From NCBI GenBank assembly GCA_017557525.1, contig JAFYYN010000036.1:1-64000 (forward strand): a stretch of DNA of 64,000 nucleotides. Direction: 5' to 3'. The notes under the pieces were generated by a model, which was given only the letters and a program-made list of their open reading frames with translations, searched no databases and was not told the origin of the DNA. The first letter of the stretch is position 1; each line of letters begins with the position of its first letter. Made by a program: the position numbers and the translations under genes. Of this stretch, positions 16,130 to 24,747 are shown piece by piece. The stretch comes from Lachnospiraceae bacterium (lineage in GTDB: Bacteria; Bacillota; Clostridia; Lachnospirales; Lachnospiraceae).

Positions 16130-16157
16130 GTAAAAGTTGCTATTTTTACGATTTTTC

Positions 16158-16186
16158 TTGCATTTTTATTAAAAAGGTAGTATTTT
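16158..16186 (+). promoter_or_regulatory. Amidase gene promoter
   Basis: TTGCAT (16158-16163) and TATTTT (16181-16186) with 17-base spacing, divergent from the thrS promoter. The start would fall about 30 bases before the amidase ATG and only about 5 bases before its AAAGGAG. Confidence 0.5.
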
Positions 16187-16223
16187 AAACAGAAAGGAGC
16201 CGTATTTTACGGGTTATTTATAC

Positions 16224-17162
16224 ATGATTTTACATAAAAACAACAGAAATAGCATAGGAAAAAGAAGAAAGCCTGCAAGAAAAATATACCAGGCTTTTTT
16301 TGGCTTATGTTTGATCATGACCATGCTTTTTCTTTCTGCCTGTGGCTCCGGAAATACAAAAGGACCGAAAGAAATGCCGACACCGGACGCAAATGTAAAG
16401 ACACTGCCTACAGTCGGACCTACAGTTACGCCTGACGTTGCAAACGATGCGGGGGACGATCCTGGTTTGACTGAGGAGAACTTGGAAGATGACGGTGTAG
16501 TCATTCATGAAGAGAATGCTTCCAAGGTAGTTGTACTTGATCCGGGACATGGCGGAAAGTTTACAGGAGCCATTTATTACGGACACCAGGAAAAAGATCT
16601 GACACTACAGGTGGCAAATTATGTGAGGCACTATTTGCTGGCAGACTATGAAAATATAGAGGTACACCTTACCAGAGAGTCAGATATAGCACTTGACCCG
16701 GATATAAAGCTTGAACTTGAACAAAGGGCGATCATCGCTAAGGATTATGATGCCGACTTTTTTGTAAGCCTGCATTTTAATGCATCAGAAGATCATGCAT
16801 TGCATGGGGCTACCGTTTACGCGTCATTCAGGGACAATGTCGGAGAGGCAAGTCAGGGTCTGGCGAAATCTGTACTTGACCAGCTGGTTGCATTAGGACT
16901 CAAGAATAATAACGTCAAGACCAGAGTCAGTCAGGATTATTTTGCTGAGGATGGTACAAGACTTGACTATTATGCCGTTATCCGCCATAACGCCGTAAGA
17001 GATATACCGGGTATCATCATAGAGCATTGCTTTATGGATAACGAAAACGATTACAAATCCTTTATGGAAACAGATGAAAAGCTCCAGGCGCTTGCTGAGG
17101 CCGACGCAAAGGGAATAGCTGATTATCTGGGATTGGAAAAGAAGAATAATGGCGATGAATGA
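16224..17162 (+). CDS. N-acetylmuramoyl-L-alanine amidase lipoprotein (Amidase_3)
   Basis: This enzyme cuts the bond between muramic acid and the stem peptide of peptidoglycan. The 312-residue protein begins with a basic N-terminus, a membrane segment and a lipobox-like LSAC-G (cysteine near residue 39), so it is probably a lipoprotein. A Pro/Thr/Asp-rich spacer leads to an Amidase_3 domain: LDPGHGG (zinc His), EKDL (zinc Glu), SLHFNA (zinc His) and IIEHCFMDN with the catalytic Glu, all present. An AAAGGAG lies about 23 bases before the ATG, unusually far, so an upstream non-ATG start is possible. It is divergent from thrS. Confidence 0.9.
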   Translation: MILHKNNRNSIGKRRKPARKIYQAFFGLCLIMTMLFLSACGSGNTKGPKEMPTPDANVKTLPTVGPTVTPDVANDAGDDPGLTEENLEDDGVVIHEENASKVVVLDPGHGGKFTGAIYYGHQEKDLTLQVANYVRHYLLADYENIEVHLTRESDIALDPDIKLELEQRAIIAKDYDADFFVSLHFNASEDHALHGATVYASFRDNVGEASQGLAKSVLDQLVALGLKNNNVKTRVSQDYFAEDGTRLDYYAVIRHNAVRDIPGIIIEHCFMDNENDYKSFMETDEKLQALAEADAKGIADYLGLEKKNNGDE

Positions 17163-17273
17163 TGGCACGAAAGAAAAAGGATTTGGTTCAAAGATAGGTT
17201 GTATGATAATGATCATTCTGACTCCGTTTGTAATTGAATTATAAAATCCCAAGTTGATAGGCGGGATTATCGT

Positions 17274-17327
17274 GTTATACCCATTATACCCTTGACAAAT
17301 TTGCAAAAGGGGTATAATGGGTATAAC
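17274..17327. repeat. 18-bp perfect inverted repeat enclosing a promoter-like sequence
   Basis: GTTATACCCATTATACCC (17274-17291) is repeated in reverse complement at 17310-17327 with an 18-base gap. Each arm is itself two tandem 9-base units (GGGTATAAT, GGGTATAAC). TTGACA (17292-17297) and TATAAT (17313-17318) lie inside with a 15-base spacer. A T-rich tail follows. It may be the amidase terminator, or a promoter under an operator; I cannot decide which. Confidence 0.65.
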
Positions 17328-17336
17328 TTTTATATT

Positions 17337-17393
17337 TTTCTGATTTAAAACCTCACATTCTTCCGATTTAAAGTTGACTTTTCTTCCGATTTA
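17337..17393 (+). repeat. Three 11-bp direct repeats at 23-bp spacing
   Basis: TTTCTGATTTA at 17337, CTTCCGATTTA at 17360 and CTTCCGATTTA at 17383 recur exactly every 23 bases, a little over two helical turns. They lie between the inverted repeat and the gene at 17494, and could be binding sites for a regulator of that gene. Confidence 0.55.
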
Positions 17394-17442
17394 TGAGAAA
17401 TTCAATATAGTGGCAGTGGAAAAGTAAAAATGAAAAACTGGA

Positions 17443-17471
17443 TGTGACAGGGAGACGGTTCTCCTGTCACA
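17443..17471. repeat. REP-like hairpin
   Basis: A 9-base stem TGTGACAGG/CCTGTCACA closes an 11-base loop (GAGACGGTTCT). From general knowledge, hairpins with a GACGGTTCTCCTGTCAC-like core recur between genes in many clostridial genomes and are suspected to be REP elements moved by a RAYT-type transposase. It sits 23 bases before the start of the 17494 gene, within its leader. Confidence 0.5.
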
Positions 17472-17493
17472 AAAAGAGAGAGGTGATACAAAA

Positions 17494-18006
17494 GTGGAGA
17501 TAAAGAAAATATATTTTGATATGGATGGCGTGCTGGCAGACTTTGAACGTGGAGTAAGAGAAATCTGTCATTTGGAGCCGATTTCTCAAAATGCCAAGAA
17601 CAATGACTCTCAGGAAGAAGAGAGGATGTGGGAAGGCATCAGGCTGGCAGGTAATTTCTATGACCGCCTGGAGTTTATGCCCGGGGCAAAGGAATTATTT
17701 GACGAAGTATATGGTAAGTACGGAGATAAATGTGAAATACTTACGGGTATACCTAAACCTAAGAGGGGCGTTGTAACAGCCGGTGAGGATAAGAAGTCAT
17801 GGGTTAAAAGACTGTTATCTGAGGACATTAAGGTAAATATTGTATACCGTGAACAAAAACCCCAGTTTTGCACAGGTAAAGACTGCATCCTTATAGATGA
17901 TCTGGGTAAAAATATCAGGGAATGGGAAGCCTCAGGCGGTACAGGGATACTGAATAAAAGTGCTGCTGAGACAATAATATGTTTAACGGAACTTGGAATA
18001 ATTTAA
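17494..18006 (+). CDS. HAD-family 5'(3')-nucleotidase-like protein
   Basis: This 170-residue protein belongs to the HAD phosphatases, most like short 5'(3')-deoxyribonucleotidases. Motif I is YFDMDGVLADFE (nucleophile and acid Asp near residues 9 and 11), motif II is the LTGIP segment near 90, the conserved Lys comes soon after, and motif IV is CILIDDLGKNIREWEASGG near 130-148. It has no signal peptide, so it acts in the cytoplasm, probably on nucleotides; the real substrate is not visible. The start is GTG behind AGAGAGGTGATAC. Its upstream region is unusually rich in repeats (17274-17471). Confidence 0.8.
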   Translation: MEIKKIYFDMDGVLADFERGVREICHLEPISQNAKNNDSQEEERMWEGIRLAGNFYDRLEFMPGAKELFDEVYGKYGDKCEILTGIPKPKRGVVTAGEDKKSWVKRLLSEDIKVNIVYREQKPQFCTGKDCILIDDLGKNIREWEASGGTGILNKSAAETIICLTELGII

Positions 18007-18091
18007 GGTTAACTTACTTCGGGTTGTGCATTATAGCTGCGTACTATAGTTGATCCGCAATATAGTTGGGATATGATTTTGGAGGTGTTAT

Positions 18092-19504
18092 ATGAGAAAA
18101 AAATGCTTTAATATGTTGGCAAGAGTTATATGTGTATGTATGATAGCAGTGTTTTTATCATTGGGTTTTCAGGTAAAAGCTGAAGAGAGTGATAACAAAG
18201 ACGTTGTAGCAAAACCCAGAATATCGATAAGCTTAAGTGAAAATTCACTCACCCTGACAATCAAGAAAACCTTGAATGCAAAAGGTTACCTGGTTTACGG
18301 TAAGGCTCAGGGTGATGAAAAATACAGCCTGTTAGCTAACATTGAAGAGGACGGGACTAAAACCAGAAAATATACAATGGCATTGAATACCAGTATTTCG
18401 GGGACTTACAAAATTAGAGTTAAGGCATATAACGGAGAAATATTTTCAAAATACAGTAAGACTAAAAAGATAAATATTTCTCCGGCAATTAGCATTGATT
18501 ATGATACTGTGTTCCCGTCATGGAATAAGGACAGTGGATCACTTAAAGAACTTGTTGCATTTGTTTCAAGCTGTACAGATATGTCAAGTACAGAGTACCT
18601 TGATCCTGCTGAACGTATAGCAGTATTTGATATGGATGGTACTATACTTTGCGAAAAGGCACCTGTTTATGTTGATTATTGCCTTACAATGTACCGCGTA
18701 CTTGACGATCCTGATTATAACGCAACAGAGGAAGAACGTGATGCTATGCAGCAGATTCGCGATCATGCATACTCAGAAGGTAAGACTTTTCATCCCGAGA
18801 CCTTAACTAAGGATGATCTTGTAGCATCGGCTTTCGCAGGCATGACTCCAAAGGAGTTCCGTTCATATGTTGTAAATTTTGCAGACAATACAGATGTGGT
18901 CGGGTTTAGCGGGATGACTTATGGACAGTCCTTCTACAAACCCATGATCGAGGTGATAGAATACCTTAAGGCAAACGATTTTGATGTATGGATGGTTTCA
19001 GCCTGTGAACGAGAGGTTGTACGTGCACTTGTTGAACGTTATAATATCCCATACGACCATGTGATAGCAACTGATGTACCTTATGTGGCTTCGGGTTTAG
19101 GAGATAAGGAAGCTGATACCTATAACATGAGTAAATATGAGACGATTTTGCTGGGTGCACCTCTTGATCCTATTGAATGTGGAAAATCGGGAAAATCGGC
19201 AGCTATTGCCAGAGAAATCGGAAGGATCCCTGTGCTTGCCTTTGGTAACAGCTCAGGTGATTATTCAATGCTTAATTATGCAGAAGGTAACCCTGAACAC
19301 ACCGGAATGGGATTTTTCATCGTATGCGATGATACCGTGCGTGAATACGGCGATGATGAAAAAGCCGCAGAATATTACGCAGAAGTAGAAAAACAGGGCT
19401 GGACTTCAATCTCTATGGCAAATGACTGGAAGACAATTTATGGTAACGGAGTAGAAAAGACAGAACTGCCCGGTGCAGAGGATGTACTGCAGGACGCCGC
19501 ATAA
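18092..19504 (+). CDS. Secreted HAD-family phosphatase with beta domain
   Basis: This 470-residue protein has a signal peptide (about 1-30, ending VKA-EE), an N-terminal beta-sandwich-like domain of about 100 residues (fibronectin type III-like by feel), then a HAD hydrolase domain similar to phosphoserine phosphatase. Motif I is AVFDMDGTI near 178, motif II is MVSACEREVV near 310, and motif III/IV is AFGNSSGDYSML near 388. It is likely an exported phosphatase acting outside the membrane; the substrate is unknown. A GGAGGTG ribosome site precedes ATG 18092. It follows another HAD gene by 85 bases. Confidence 0.8.
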   Translation: MRKKCFNMLARVICVCMIAVFLSLGFQVKAEESDNKDVVAKPRISISLSENSLTLTIKKTLNAKGYLVYGKAQGDEKYSLLANIEEDGTKTRKYTMALNTSISGTYKIRVKAYNGEIFSKYSKTKKINISPAISIDYDTVFPSWNKDSGSLKELVAFVSSCTDMSSTEYLDPAERIAVFDMDGTILCEKAPVYVDYCLTMYRVLDDPDYNATEEERDAMQQIRDHAYSEGKTFHPETLTKDDLVASAFAGMTPKEFRSYVVNFADNTDVVGFSGMTYGQSFYKPMIEVIEYLKANDFDVWMVSACEREVVRALVERYNIPYDHVIATDVPYVASGLGDKEADTYNMSKYETILLGAPLDPIECGKSGKSAAIAREIGRIPVLAFGNSSGDYSMLNYAEGNPEHTGMGFFIVCDDTVREYGDDEKAAEYYAEVEKQGWTSISMANDWKTIYGNGVEKTELPGAEDVLQDAA

Positions 19505-19598
19505 GCGGGCCTGTCCCTTTGACATAAAAATATTGACGATACATATATCTTATGTTAGGATGGTACAAATAAATACTTATTTCATGAGGATAAAGACC

Positions 19599-21572
19599 AT
19601 GTATGATAAAAGACTGAGACCGGATGAGAGGCCGATATTTCCTAAAAGATGCGTTATAACCGGCGGTATGCCCTATGGTAACAAGGAGCTTCATTTCGGA
19701 CATGTGGGTGGAATGTTTGTGCATGCCGACATATTTGCCAGGTTTATGCGTGACAGGATAGGAAAGGATAATGTTATCTTTGTGTCCGGTACCGACTGCT
19801 ACGGTTCCCCCGCTCTTGAGAGCTACAGGAAGCTTAAGGAAAGCGGCTATACCGAGTCAATAAAGGACTATGTAAAATCAAACCACGAAAAGCAGAAGGT
19901 GACACTGGGGAAATACAGGATAAGTCTTAATTTCTTTGGTGCTTCGGCACTTGGAGATGCCGCTGAGATCCATAATCAGACATCTGCTGAGATTTTTAAT
20001 ACTCTGTATGAGAAGGGCGCGTTAGAGAAGCTTTCAACTCCCCAGTTTTTTGATGAAGAGCTGGGCGTTTTCTTAAACGGTCGTCAGGTTGTTGGAAAGT
20101 GCCCTATTGAAGGCTGTACAAGTGAGAAAGCGTATGCGGACGAGTGCTCCTTAGGGCACCAGTATATGCCAAGCGAGCTTATAGACCCCATAAGCGTGCT
20201 TTCGGGCAAAAAGCCGGTGTTTGTGAATGTGACCAACTGGTATTATAAATTGGAGGATGATATTGATTACTTAAAGGGATGTATATCGGATCTCCGTGCC
20301 AATTCCAACAGACGTAAGTATGAGATGGTTATCATCGATGAATTCCTTAACAAGCCATCAGTTCATATTCCTAAGAAATATCTTGAGGGCATTGATCAGG
20401 ATGCGCTGCTTGCAAAATTCCCGGAGCATGAGCTTATAGATGAGGAAAAGAGAAAATCACTCCTCTGCGTATTTAAGACTCTTGATGACAGGGATATCGC
20501 AAGAAAAGTAATGGAGGACGCGGGAATACATTATACCGCTGGAAAAACTCTGGTTCCCTTCAGACTCTCCGGCAATGTTGAGTGGGGTGTTCCGGTTCCT
20601 GAAAAGGAGGGTGAAAAGGATCTTACATTCTGGGTTTGGCCCGAGTCATTATGGGCACCAATTTCCTTTACCAAGACTTATCTTAAATCACAGGGAAAAG
20701 ATAAGGATGAGTGGCAGAAGTGGTGGAATGATGAGGAGTCCATGGTCTACCAGTTTATAGGTGAGGACAATATATATTTCTATTCTATAGCTGAAATGGG
20801 TATATTCCATGCTTTGGGAAATGTAAGACCTCCGCATATCATCCCTAACAGGCATATCCTGTTTATGGATACAAAGGCCAGCAGCAGCTCTGCAATTAAG
20901 CCACCCATGGCCGATGAGCTTCTTGACCATTATTCGGTTGACCAGCTGAGAATGCATTTCATGAGTCTCGGACTTTCTAACAAGAGCACAGGCTTTAAGC
21001 CCCAGGTTTATATGCCTGAAGAGGAGCGTGAGGGCGTAGACATGGTTGTGAAAGAGGGTAATCTCCTTACAAATGTTTATAACCGCTTGATACGTTCATG
21101 CTTTTATTCCACACAGGCTTCATTTGACGGTGTGCTGCCCGAGGGCGAGGTTTCAGAGAAAATCAGGAGCTTAGCCGAAAAGAACGTGCTTGAGTACGAA
21201 AGACATATGTATAACCACGATTTCCACAGGATCTCGTATACTCTGGACGAGTACATAAGAGAGGTGAATAAGTACTGGGCAGCAACAAGCAGGGAGGCGG
21301 ATAAGAACAACGATATCGAGCTTAAAAAGCAGTTGCTTGTTGACTCGTGGTATTCCTGCAAGGTTATGGCTATATTGTTCCATCCCATAGCACCGGATGG
21401 CTGCGAGATGTTCCGTGAGTATATGAACCTTGATGAAAGCTTATGGAACTGGGATAATATCTTAGAGCCGCTTACCGCATATATACCGGATCTTGCGGCT
21501 CATAAGCTGAAATTCTTGGAACCAAGGGTTGACTTCTTTAAGAAACCTGAGTGGCAGTTTGACAAAGAATAA
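19599..21572 (+). CDS. MetRS-like class I synthetase with altered KMSKS
   Basis: This 657-residue protein has the overall MetRS fold: GGMPYGNKELHFGH in place of the HIGH segment (HFGH), a zinc knuckle region (CPIEGC...CSLGH near 195-220), the WGVPVPE segment, and an alpha-helical anticodon-type domain at the C-terminus. The KMSKS loop, which should read KMSKS, is TKASSSS near residue 428; both the Met and the second Lys are missing. The C-terminal OB-fold of dimeric MetRS is absent. It may be an unusual MetRS, or a paralogue used for another acylation or amide-forming reaction. The start at 19599 follows GAGGA; a frame back to 19473 overlaps the previous gene and is not credible. Confidence 0.8.
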   Translation: MYDKRLRPDERPIFPKRCVITGGMPYGNKELHFGHVGGMFVHADIFARFMRDRIGKDNVIFVSGTDCYGSPALESYRKLKESGYTESIKDYVKSNHEKQKVTLGKYRISLNFFGASALGDAAEIHNQTSAEIFNTLYEKGALEKLSTPQFFDEELGVFLNGRQVVGKCPIEGCTSEKAYADECSLGHQYMPSELIDPISVLSGKKPVFVNVTNWYYKLEDDIDYLKGCISDLRANSNRRKYEMVIIDEFLNKPSVHIPKKYLEGIDQDALLAKFPEHELIDEEKRKSLLCVFKTLDDRDIARKVMEDAGIHYTAGKTLVPFRLSGNVEWGVPVPEKEGEKDLTFWVWPESLWAPISFTKTYLKSQGKDKDEWQKWWNDEESMVYQFIGEDNIYFYSIAEMGIFHALGNVRPPHIIPNRHILFMDTKASSSSAIKPPMADELLDHYSVDQLRMHFMSLGLSNKSTGFKPQVYMPEEEREGVDMVVKEGNLLTNVYNRLIRSCFYSTQASFDGVLPEGEVSEKIRSLAEKNVLEYERHMYNHDFHRISYTLDEYIREVNKYWAATSREADKNNDIELKKQLLVDSWYSCKVMAILFHPIAPDGCEMFREYMNLDESLWNWDNILEPLTAYIPDLAAHKLKFLEPRVDFFKKPEWQFDKE

Positions 21573-22509
21573 AGTCATTTACCTGATCACGGTTTTTCAG
21601 GGCGGTTACTGCACCTACCGCGGTTGTACAGATAGCACCGCATGCATTTGCAAAAGTGAGGGCTGTTTTTATATCAGCTTCGCGGAGTATTTCCGAAACA
21701 AAGCCTGCTACAAAGCTGTCGCCTGCACCTGTTGCATCTACAGCGGTTATGTCATATGCCGGAAGCTCGATGCTTATTTCACTGTTTTTGAAAAAGCATC
21801 CCTTTCCGCCTAATTTGATGATAACATTTTTGATGCCGTATGACAGGAAAACATCAGCCATTTTTGAGGGCTCTGTTTCATCGGTGTAGTATTTTGCTTC
21901 GTCTTCATTGGGAGTGATAAAGTCAATCAAAGGAAGCGTTTCCTTTATATCGTTTAATGTGAGCTTTACGAAATTAGGGAGCTTTGTATCTGCAAAGATC
22001 AGGGCTCCTTCTTTTTTTGCACTGGTTAGGACTGAATGTATCACTTCCAAATCGTTAAAGGGGGCACGGAAAAGTGAGCCGAGGATCAGAGCCTTGGCGT
22101 TGGTGATGATATGTGGGTACTGCTCGGGGTGAAAATTGTACCTGTGGGAGTTGTTTGTGATGGATTTGCGGGTTCCGTCATCATTTACGAACATAGTGGT
22201 CACAGGGGTGGGGTGCTCTTGTGACCTTATGACAGATCCGGTGTTTACTCCGTAAGCATTTAAGGCATTTACTACCATTTCCCCGGCATCGTCCTGACCG
22301 AGAGAGCAGAGTATGCCTGTATCCATGCCAAGCTTGGCGGCAGTTATTGCCTCGTTTACGGCCTCGCCGCCTACATTTATAGAGCCTGAAGCAGCTCTGT
22401 AGCCGGATGCCGAAATAGGTTCAGGGTCAAAGCCCTTTATTATTGAGTCAACAAGTGCGGTACCTATGCAGAGTATATCGAGTTTTTTATCCTTTGTTTC
22501 CATATCCAT
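21538..22509 (-). CDS. PfkB-family sugar/nucleoside kinase
   Basis: The PfkB (ribokinase) family phosphorylates sugars or nucleosides with ATP. This 323-residue protein shows the N-terminal GGEAVNEAITAAKLG segment (usually GGxxxN), TPNEDEAKYY, and the catalytic anion-hole motif DATGAGDSFVAGF (catalytic Asp in GAGDSF). Length is normal. The substrate cannot be told from sequence; the neighbourhood offers no pathway. Its 3' end overlaps the convergent MetRS-like gene by 35 bases. A strong promoter lies at 22622-22650 and the start has only a poor ribosome site; ATG 22503 is an alternative. Confidence 0.88.
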   Translation of the reverse strand: MDMETKDKKLDILCIGTALVDSIIKGFDPEPISASGYRAASGSINVGGEAVNEAITAAKLGMDTGILCSLGQDDAGEMVVNALNAYGVNTGSVIRSQEHPTPVTTMFVNDDGTRKSITNNSHRYNFHPEQYPHIITNAKALILGSLFRAPFNDLEVIHSVLTSAKKEGALIFADTKLPNFVKLTLNDIKETLPLIDFITPNEDEAKYYTDETEPSKMADVFLSYGIKNVIIKLGGKGCFFKNSEISIELPAYDITAVDATGAGDSFVAGFVSEILREADIKTALTFANACGAICTTAVGAVTALKNRDQVNDFILCQTATQVS

Positions 22510-22621
22510 TTTTAATTACAGGCAGGTGCTGTAGTCTAAAGGTGCCTTAAGCCATTAGACCATAAGAGTTACGAATCACAAACATATGAAACCGGCTAAC
22601 TACTTTGTAGTTCGCCTGTAC

Positions 22622-22650
22622 ATTATAACACTGCAAATAAGTCTCTTCAA
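22622..22650 (-). promoter_or_regulatory. PfkB gene promoter
   Basis: On the - strand TTGAAG (22650-22645), a 17-base spacer and a perfect TATAAT (22627-22622). The leader of about 105 bases contains a short AACTAC/GTAGTT hairpin and a GTCTA/TAGAC pair. Confidence 0.75.
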
Positions 22651-22690
22651 GACAAAAATAAGAGTTCACAATTCGTTTGAAAAATAAAGA

Positions 22691-22719
22691 TTGCGTTATT
22701 TACATAAGTGTGCTATAAT
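22691..22719 (+). promoter_or_regulatory. Promoter of CapD-like gene
   Basis: TTGCGT (22691-22696), 17 bases, TATAAT (22714-22719); a start near 22726 gives a leader of about 50 bases. It is divergent from the PfkB promoter 41 bases away. Confidence 0.75.
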
Positions 22720-22777
22720 TCTACAGATTATGGGCTTAAAGAGTAATATGCCGGTTTGTAGCGGCATGGAGGATTAG

Positions 22778-24646
22778 ATGAAGACACTTAGAAGGATTTT
22801 CCTGGTACTTTTGGATATATGTTCAGTTGTGGCCGCGGCGGTGCTGGGGCTGCTTTTGAGATTCGATCTTAACATAGACAGTATCCAAAAGCCGTATGAC
22901 GAGCATTTGTGGAAAATGTTACCGTTTGTTGTTGTGGTCACTGTGGTCATTTACTGGCTGTTTAAATTGTATGACAGTATCTGGAACTACGTGAGCGTTA
23001 GCGAACTGGAACGTATCGTTATAGCAGGTTTCATTGTTTCGCTGCTGAATGTTGGTATAAGCTATGCAATGAACATGACAGAGAGTACCTCGTCATGGTA
23101 TATGCCCAGAAGCTTTTACTTCATCTTCAGCTTCCTGCTGATCATTTTCACCTGTATTACCAGATTCGGGTACAGAGCTATCCGTATGGTTGCAAGGCGC
23201 AGGCGTGATAAAAAGATCGGGGCTAACGTAATGGTAGTAGGTGCAGGCGAGGCCGGAAATATGCTGATCAAAGAGATCATGGCCAGCGATTACCTGCATA
23301 AAAATATCTGCTGTGTTATAGATGATTCAAACCAGAAGGTCGGCAGTCTCTTACAGGGTGTTAAGATTGTCGGGAACAGGGACGCTATCCCTGCGATGGT
23401 TGAAAAGTATGAGATAAAGGAAATTATCGTTGCAATCCCTTCGGCCGATAAAAAGGAGCTTTCGGCTATCGTAAATATCTGTCAGAAAACAGGCTGTTCT
23501 GTAAAAATTCTTCCGGGTATCTATGAGATCGTTAACGAAGAAGCAAAGCTTGGACAGCTGCGTGATGTCCAGGTGGAGGACTTGCTTGGACGTGATCCGA
23601 TAGTAGTAGATCTTGATTCCATTATGGGATATGTTACAGGCCGCGTAGTTATGGTTACGGGTGGCGGCGGATCAATCGGCAGCGAGCTTTGCAGACAGCT
23701 GGCAGATCATGGTGTTAAGCAGCTGATCATTGTTGATATATACGAAAATAACGCTTATGCCATCCAGCAGGAGCTTGTAATGAAGCATCCTGAGCTTGAT
23801 CTTGTGGTTCTGATCGCTTCAGTAAGAAATACAAACAGGTTAAAGTCAATTTTTGAGGCATACAAGCCCGAGATCGTTTACCATGCGGCAGCTCACAAGC
23901 ATGTGCCTCTTATGGAGGTTTCTCCTAATGAGGCTGTAAAGAATAACGTATTTGGTACCTTGAAAACCGTAAAGGCTGCGGATGCTGCAGGAGTTGAGAA
24001 GTTCGTACTCATATCTACCGATAAGGCGGTTAACCCTACGAATATCATGGGTGCGACCAAGCGTATCTGTGAAATGATAGTCCAGACCTATAACAAGAAG
24101 TCAAAAACAGATTTTGTGGCAGTTAGATTTGGTAACGTTTTAGGCAGTAACGGCAGTGTTATCCCTCTGTTTAAAAAGCAGATCGAGGCCGGCGGACCTG
24201 TTACGGTTACCCATCCCGATATCATAAGATACTTCATGACCATACCCGAGGCGGTCTCACTGGTGCTTCAGGCCGGAGCATTTGCAAAAGGCGGCGAGAT
24301 ATTCGTACTCGATATGGGTGAACCGGTTAAGATCCTTGATCTGGCTGAAAATCTTATCAGACTTTCAGGCTTTGTGCCTTATCAGGATATCAATATCAAG
24401 TTTACCGGTCTTCGTCCCGGAGAAAAGCTCTACGAGGAGCTCCTTATGGATGAGGAGGGCCTGCAGGATACCGAGAATAAGTTGATCCACATCGGTAAGC
24501 CTATTAAGCTTGATGAGGAGAAGTTCCTGGCAGCTCTTGATAATCTGTATATGGCATGTCTTGACGAGCCTAACCCTGCAACGGTCAGGAAGCTGGTTGG
24601 AGCAATCGTACCTACCTATAAGCCTAAGAATGTAACTAATGCATAA
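22778..24646 (+). CDS. Membrane-bound NDP-sugar 4,6-dehydratase (CapD/PglF type)
   Basis: These enzymes remove water from UDP-GlcNAc-type sugars to start synthesis of modified glycans for capsule, teichoic acid or glycoprotein. The 622-residue protein has four N-terminal membrane helices (about 8-28, 46-66, 80-100, 110-130), a first Rossmann-like domain (VVGAGEAGN near 150), and the dehydratase domain with VTGGGGSIGSEL near 294, the YHAAAHKHVPLME segment, and STDKAVNPTNIMGATKR near 413-430. In this group Met replaces the usual Tyr of the YxxxK catalytic pair, as seen here. FTGLRPGEKLYEEL near 545 closes the domain. It stands alone with its own promoter. Confidence 0.93.
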   Translation: MKTLRRIFLVLLDICSVVAAAVLGLLLRFDLNIDSIQKPYDEHLWKMLPFVVVVTVVIYWLFKLYDSIWNYVSVSELERIVIAGFIVSLLNVGISYAMNMTESTSSWYMPRSFYFIFSFLLIIFTCITRFGYRAIRMVARRRRDKKIGANVMVVGAGEAGNMLIKEIMASDYLHKNICCVIDDSNQKVGSLLQGVKIVGNRDAIPAMVEKYEIKEIIVAIPSADKKELSAIVNICQKTGCSVKILPGIYEIVNEEAKLGQLRDVQVEDLLGRDPIVVDLDSIMGYVTGRVVMVTGGGGSIGSELCRQLADHGVKQLIIVDIYENNAYAIQQELVMKHPELDLVVLIASVRNTNRLKSIFEAYKPEIVYHAAAHKHVPLMEVSPNEAVKNNVFGTLKTVKAADAAGVEKFVLISTDKAVNPTNIMGATKRICEMIVQTYNKKSKTDFVAVRFGNVLGSNGSVIPLFKKQIEAGGPVTVTHPDIIRYFMTIPEAVSLVLQAGAFAKGGEIFVLDMGEPVKILDLAENLIRLSGFVPYQDINIKFTGLRPGEKLYEELLMDEEGLQDTENKLIHIGKPIKLDEEKFLAALDNLYMACLDEPNPATVRKLVGAIVPTYKPKNVTNA

Positions 24647-24663
24647 AAATATCGCAATATGTG

Positions 24664-24714
24664 GAAACCTAGAGGTTAGCAGGATCTTTGCAAGTGAATA
24701 TGCCTCTGGGTTTC
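24664..24714 (+). terminator. Hairpin after CapD-like gene
   Basis: GAAACCTAGAGG pairs with CCTCTGGGTTTC (one mismatch) over a long loop, 18 bases after the stop. The T tail is poor, so termination is uncertain. Confidence 0.35.
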
Positions 24715-24747
24715 TATTAGTATATAAAACGAAAAGGAATAAGGAAA

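Noticed and set aside
16013-16220. T-box riboswitch before thrS
   Set aside because: The conserved T-box sequence is missing and the leader is too short.
19473-19598. Longer start for the MetRS-like protein
   Set aside because: It would overlap the secreted HAD gene and run through a promoter-like region; ATG 19599 has a ribosome site and begins the family's normal N-terminus.
22510-22600. tRNA-like sequence (GGTCTAATGGCTTAAGGCACC) in the PfkB leader
   Set aside because: No cloverleaf could be built: no acceptor stem and no proper anticodon arm.
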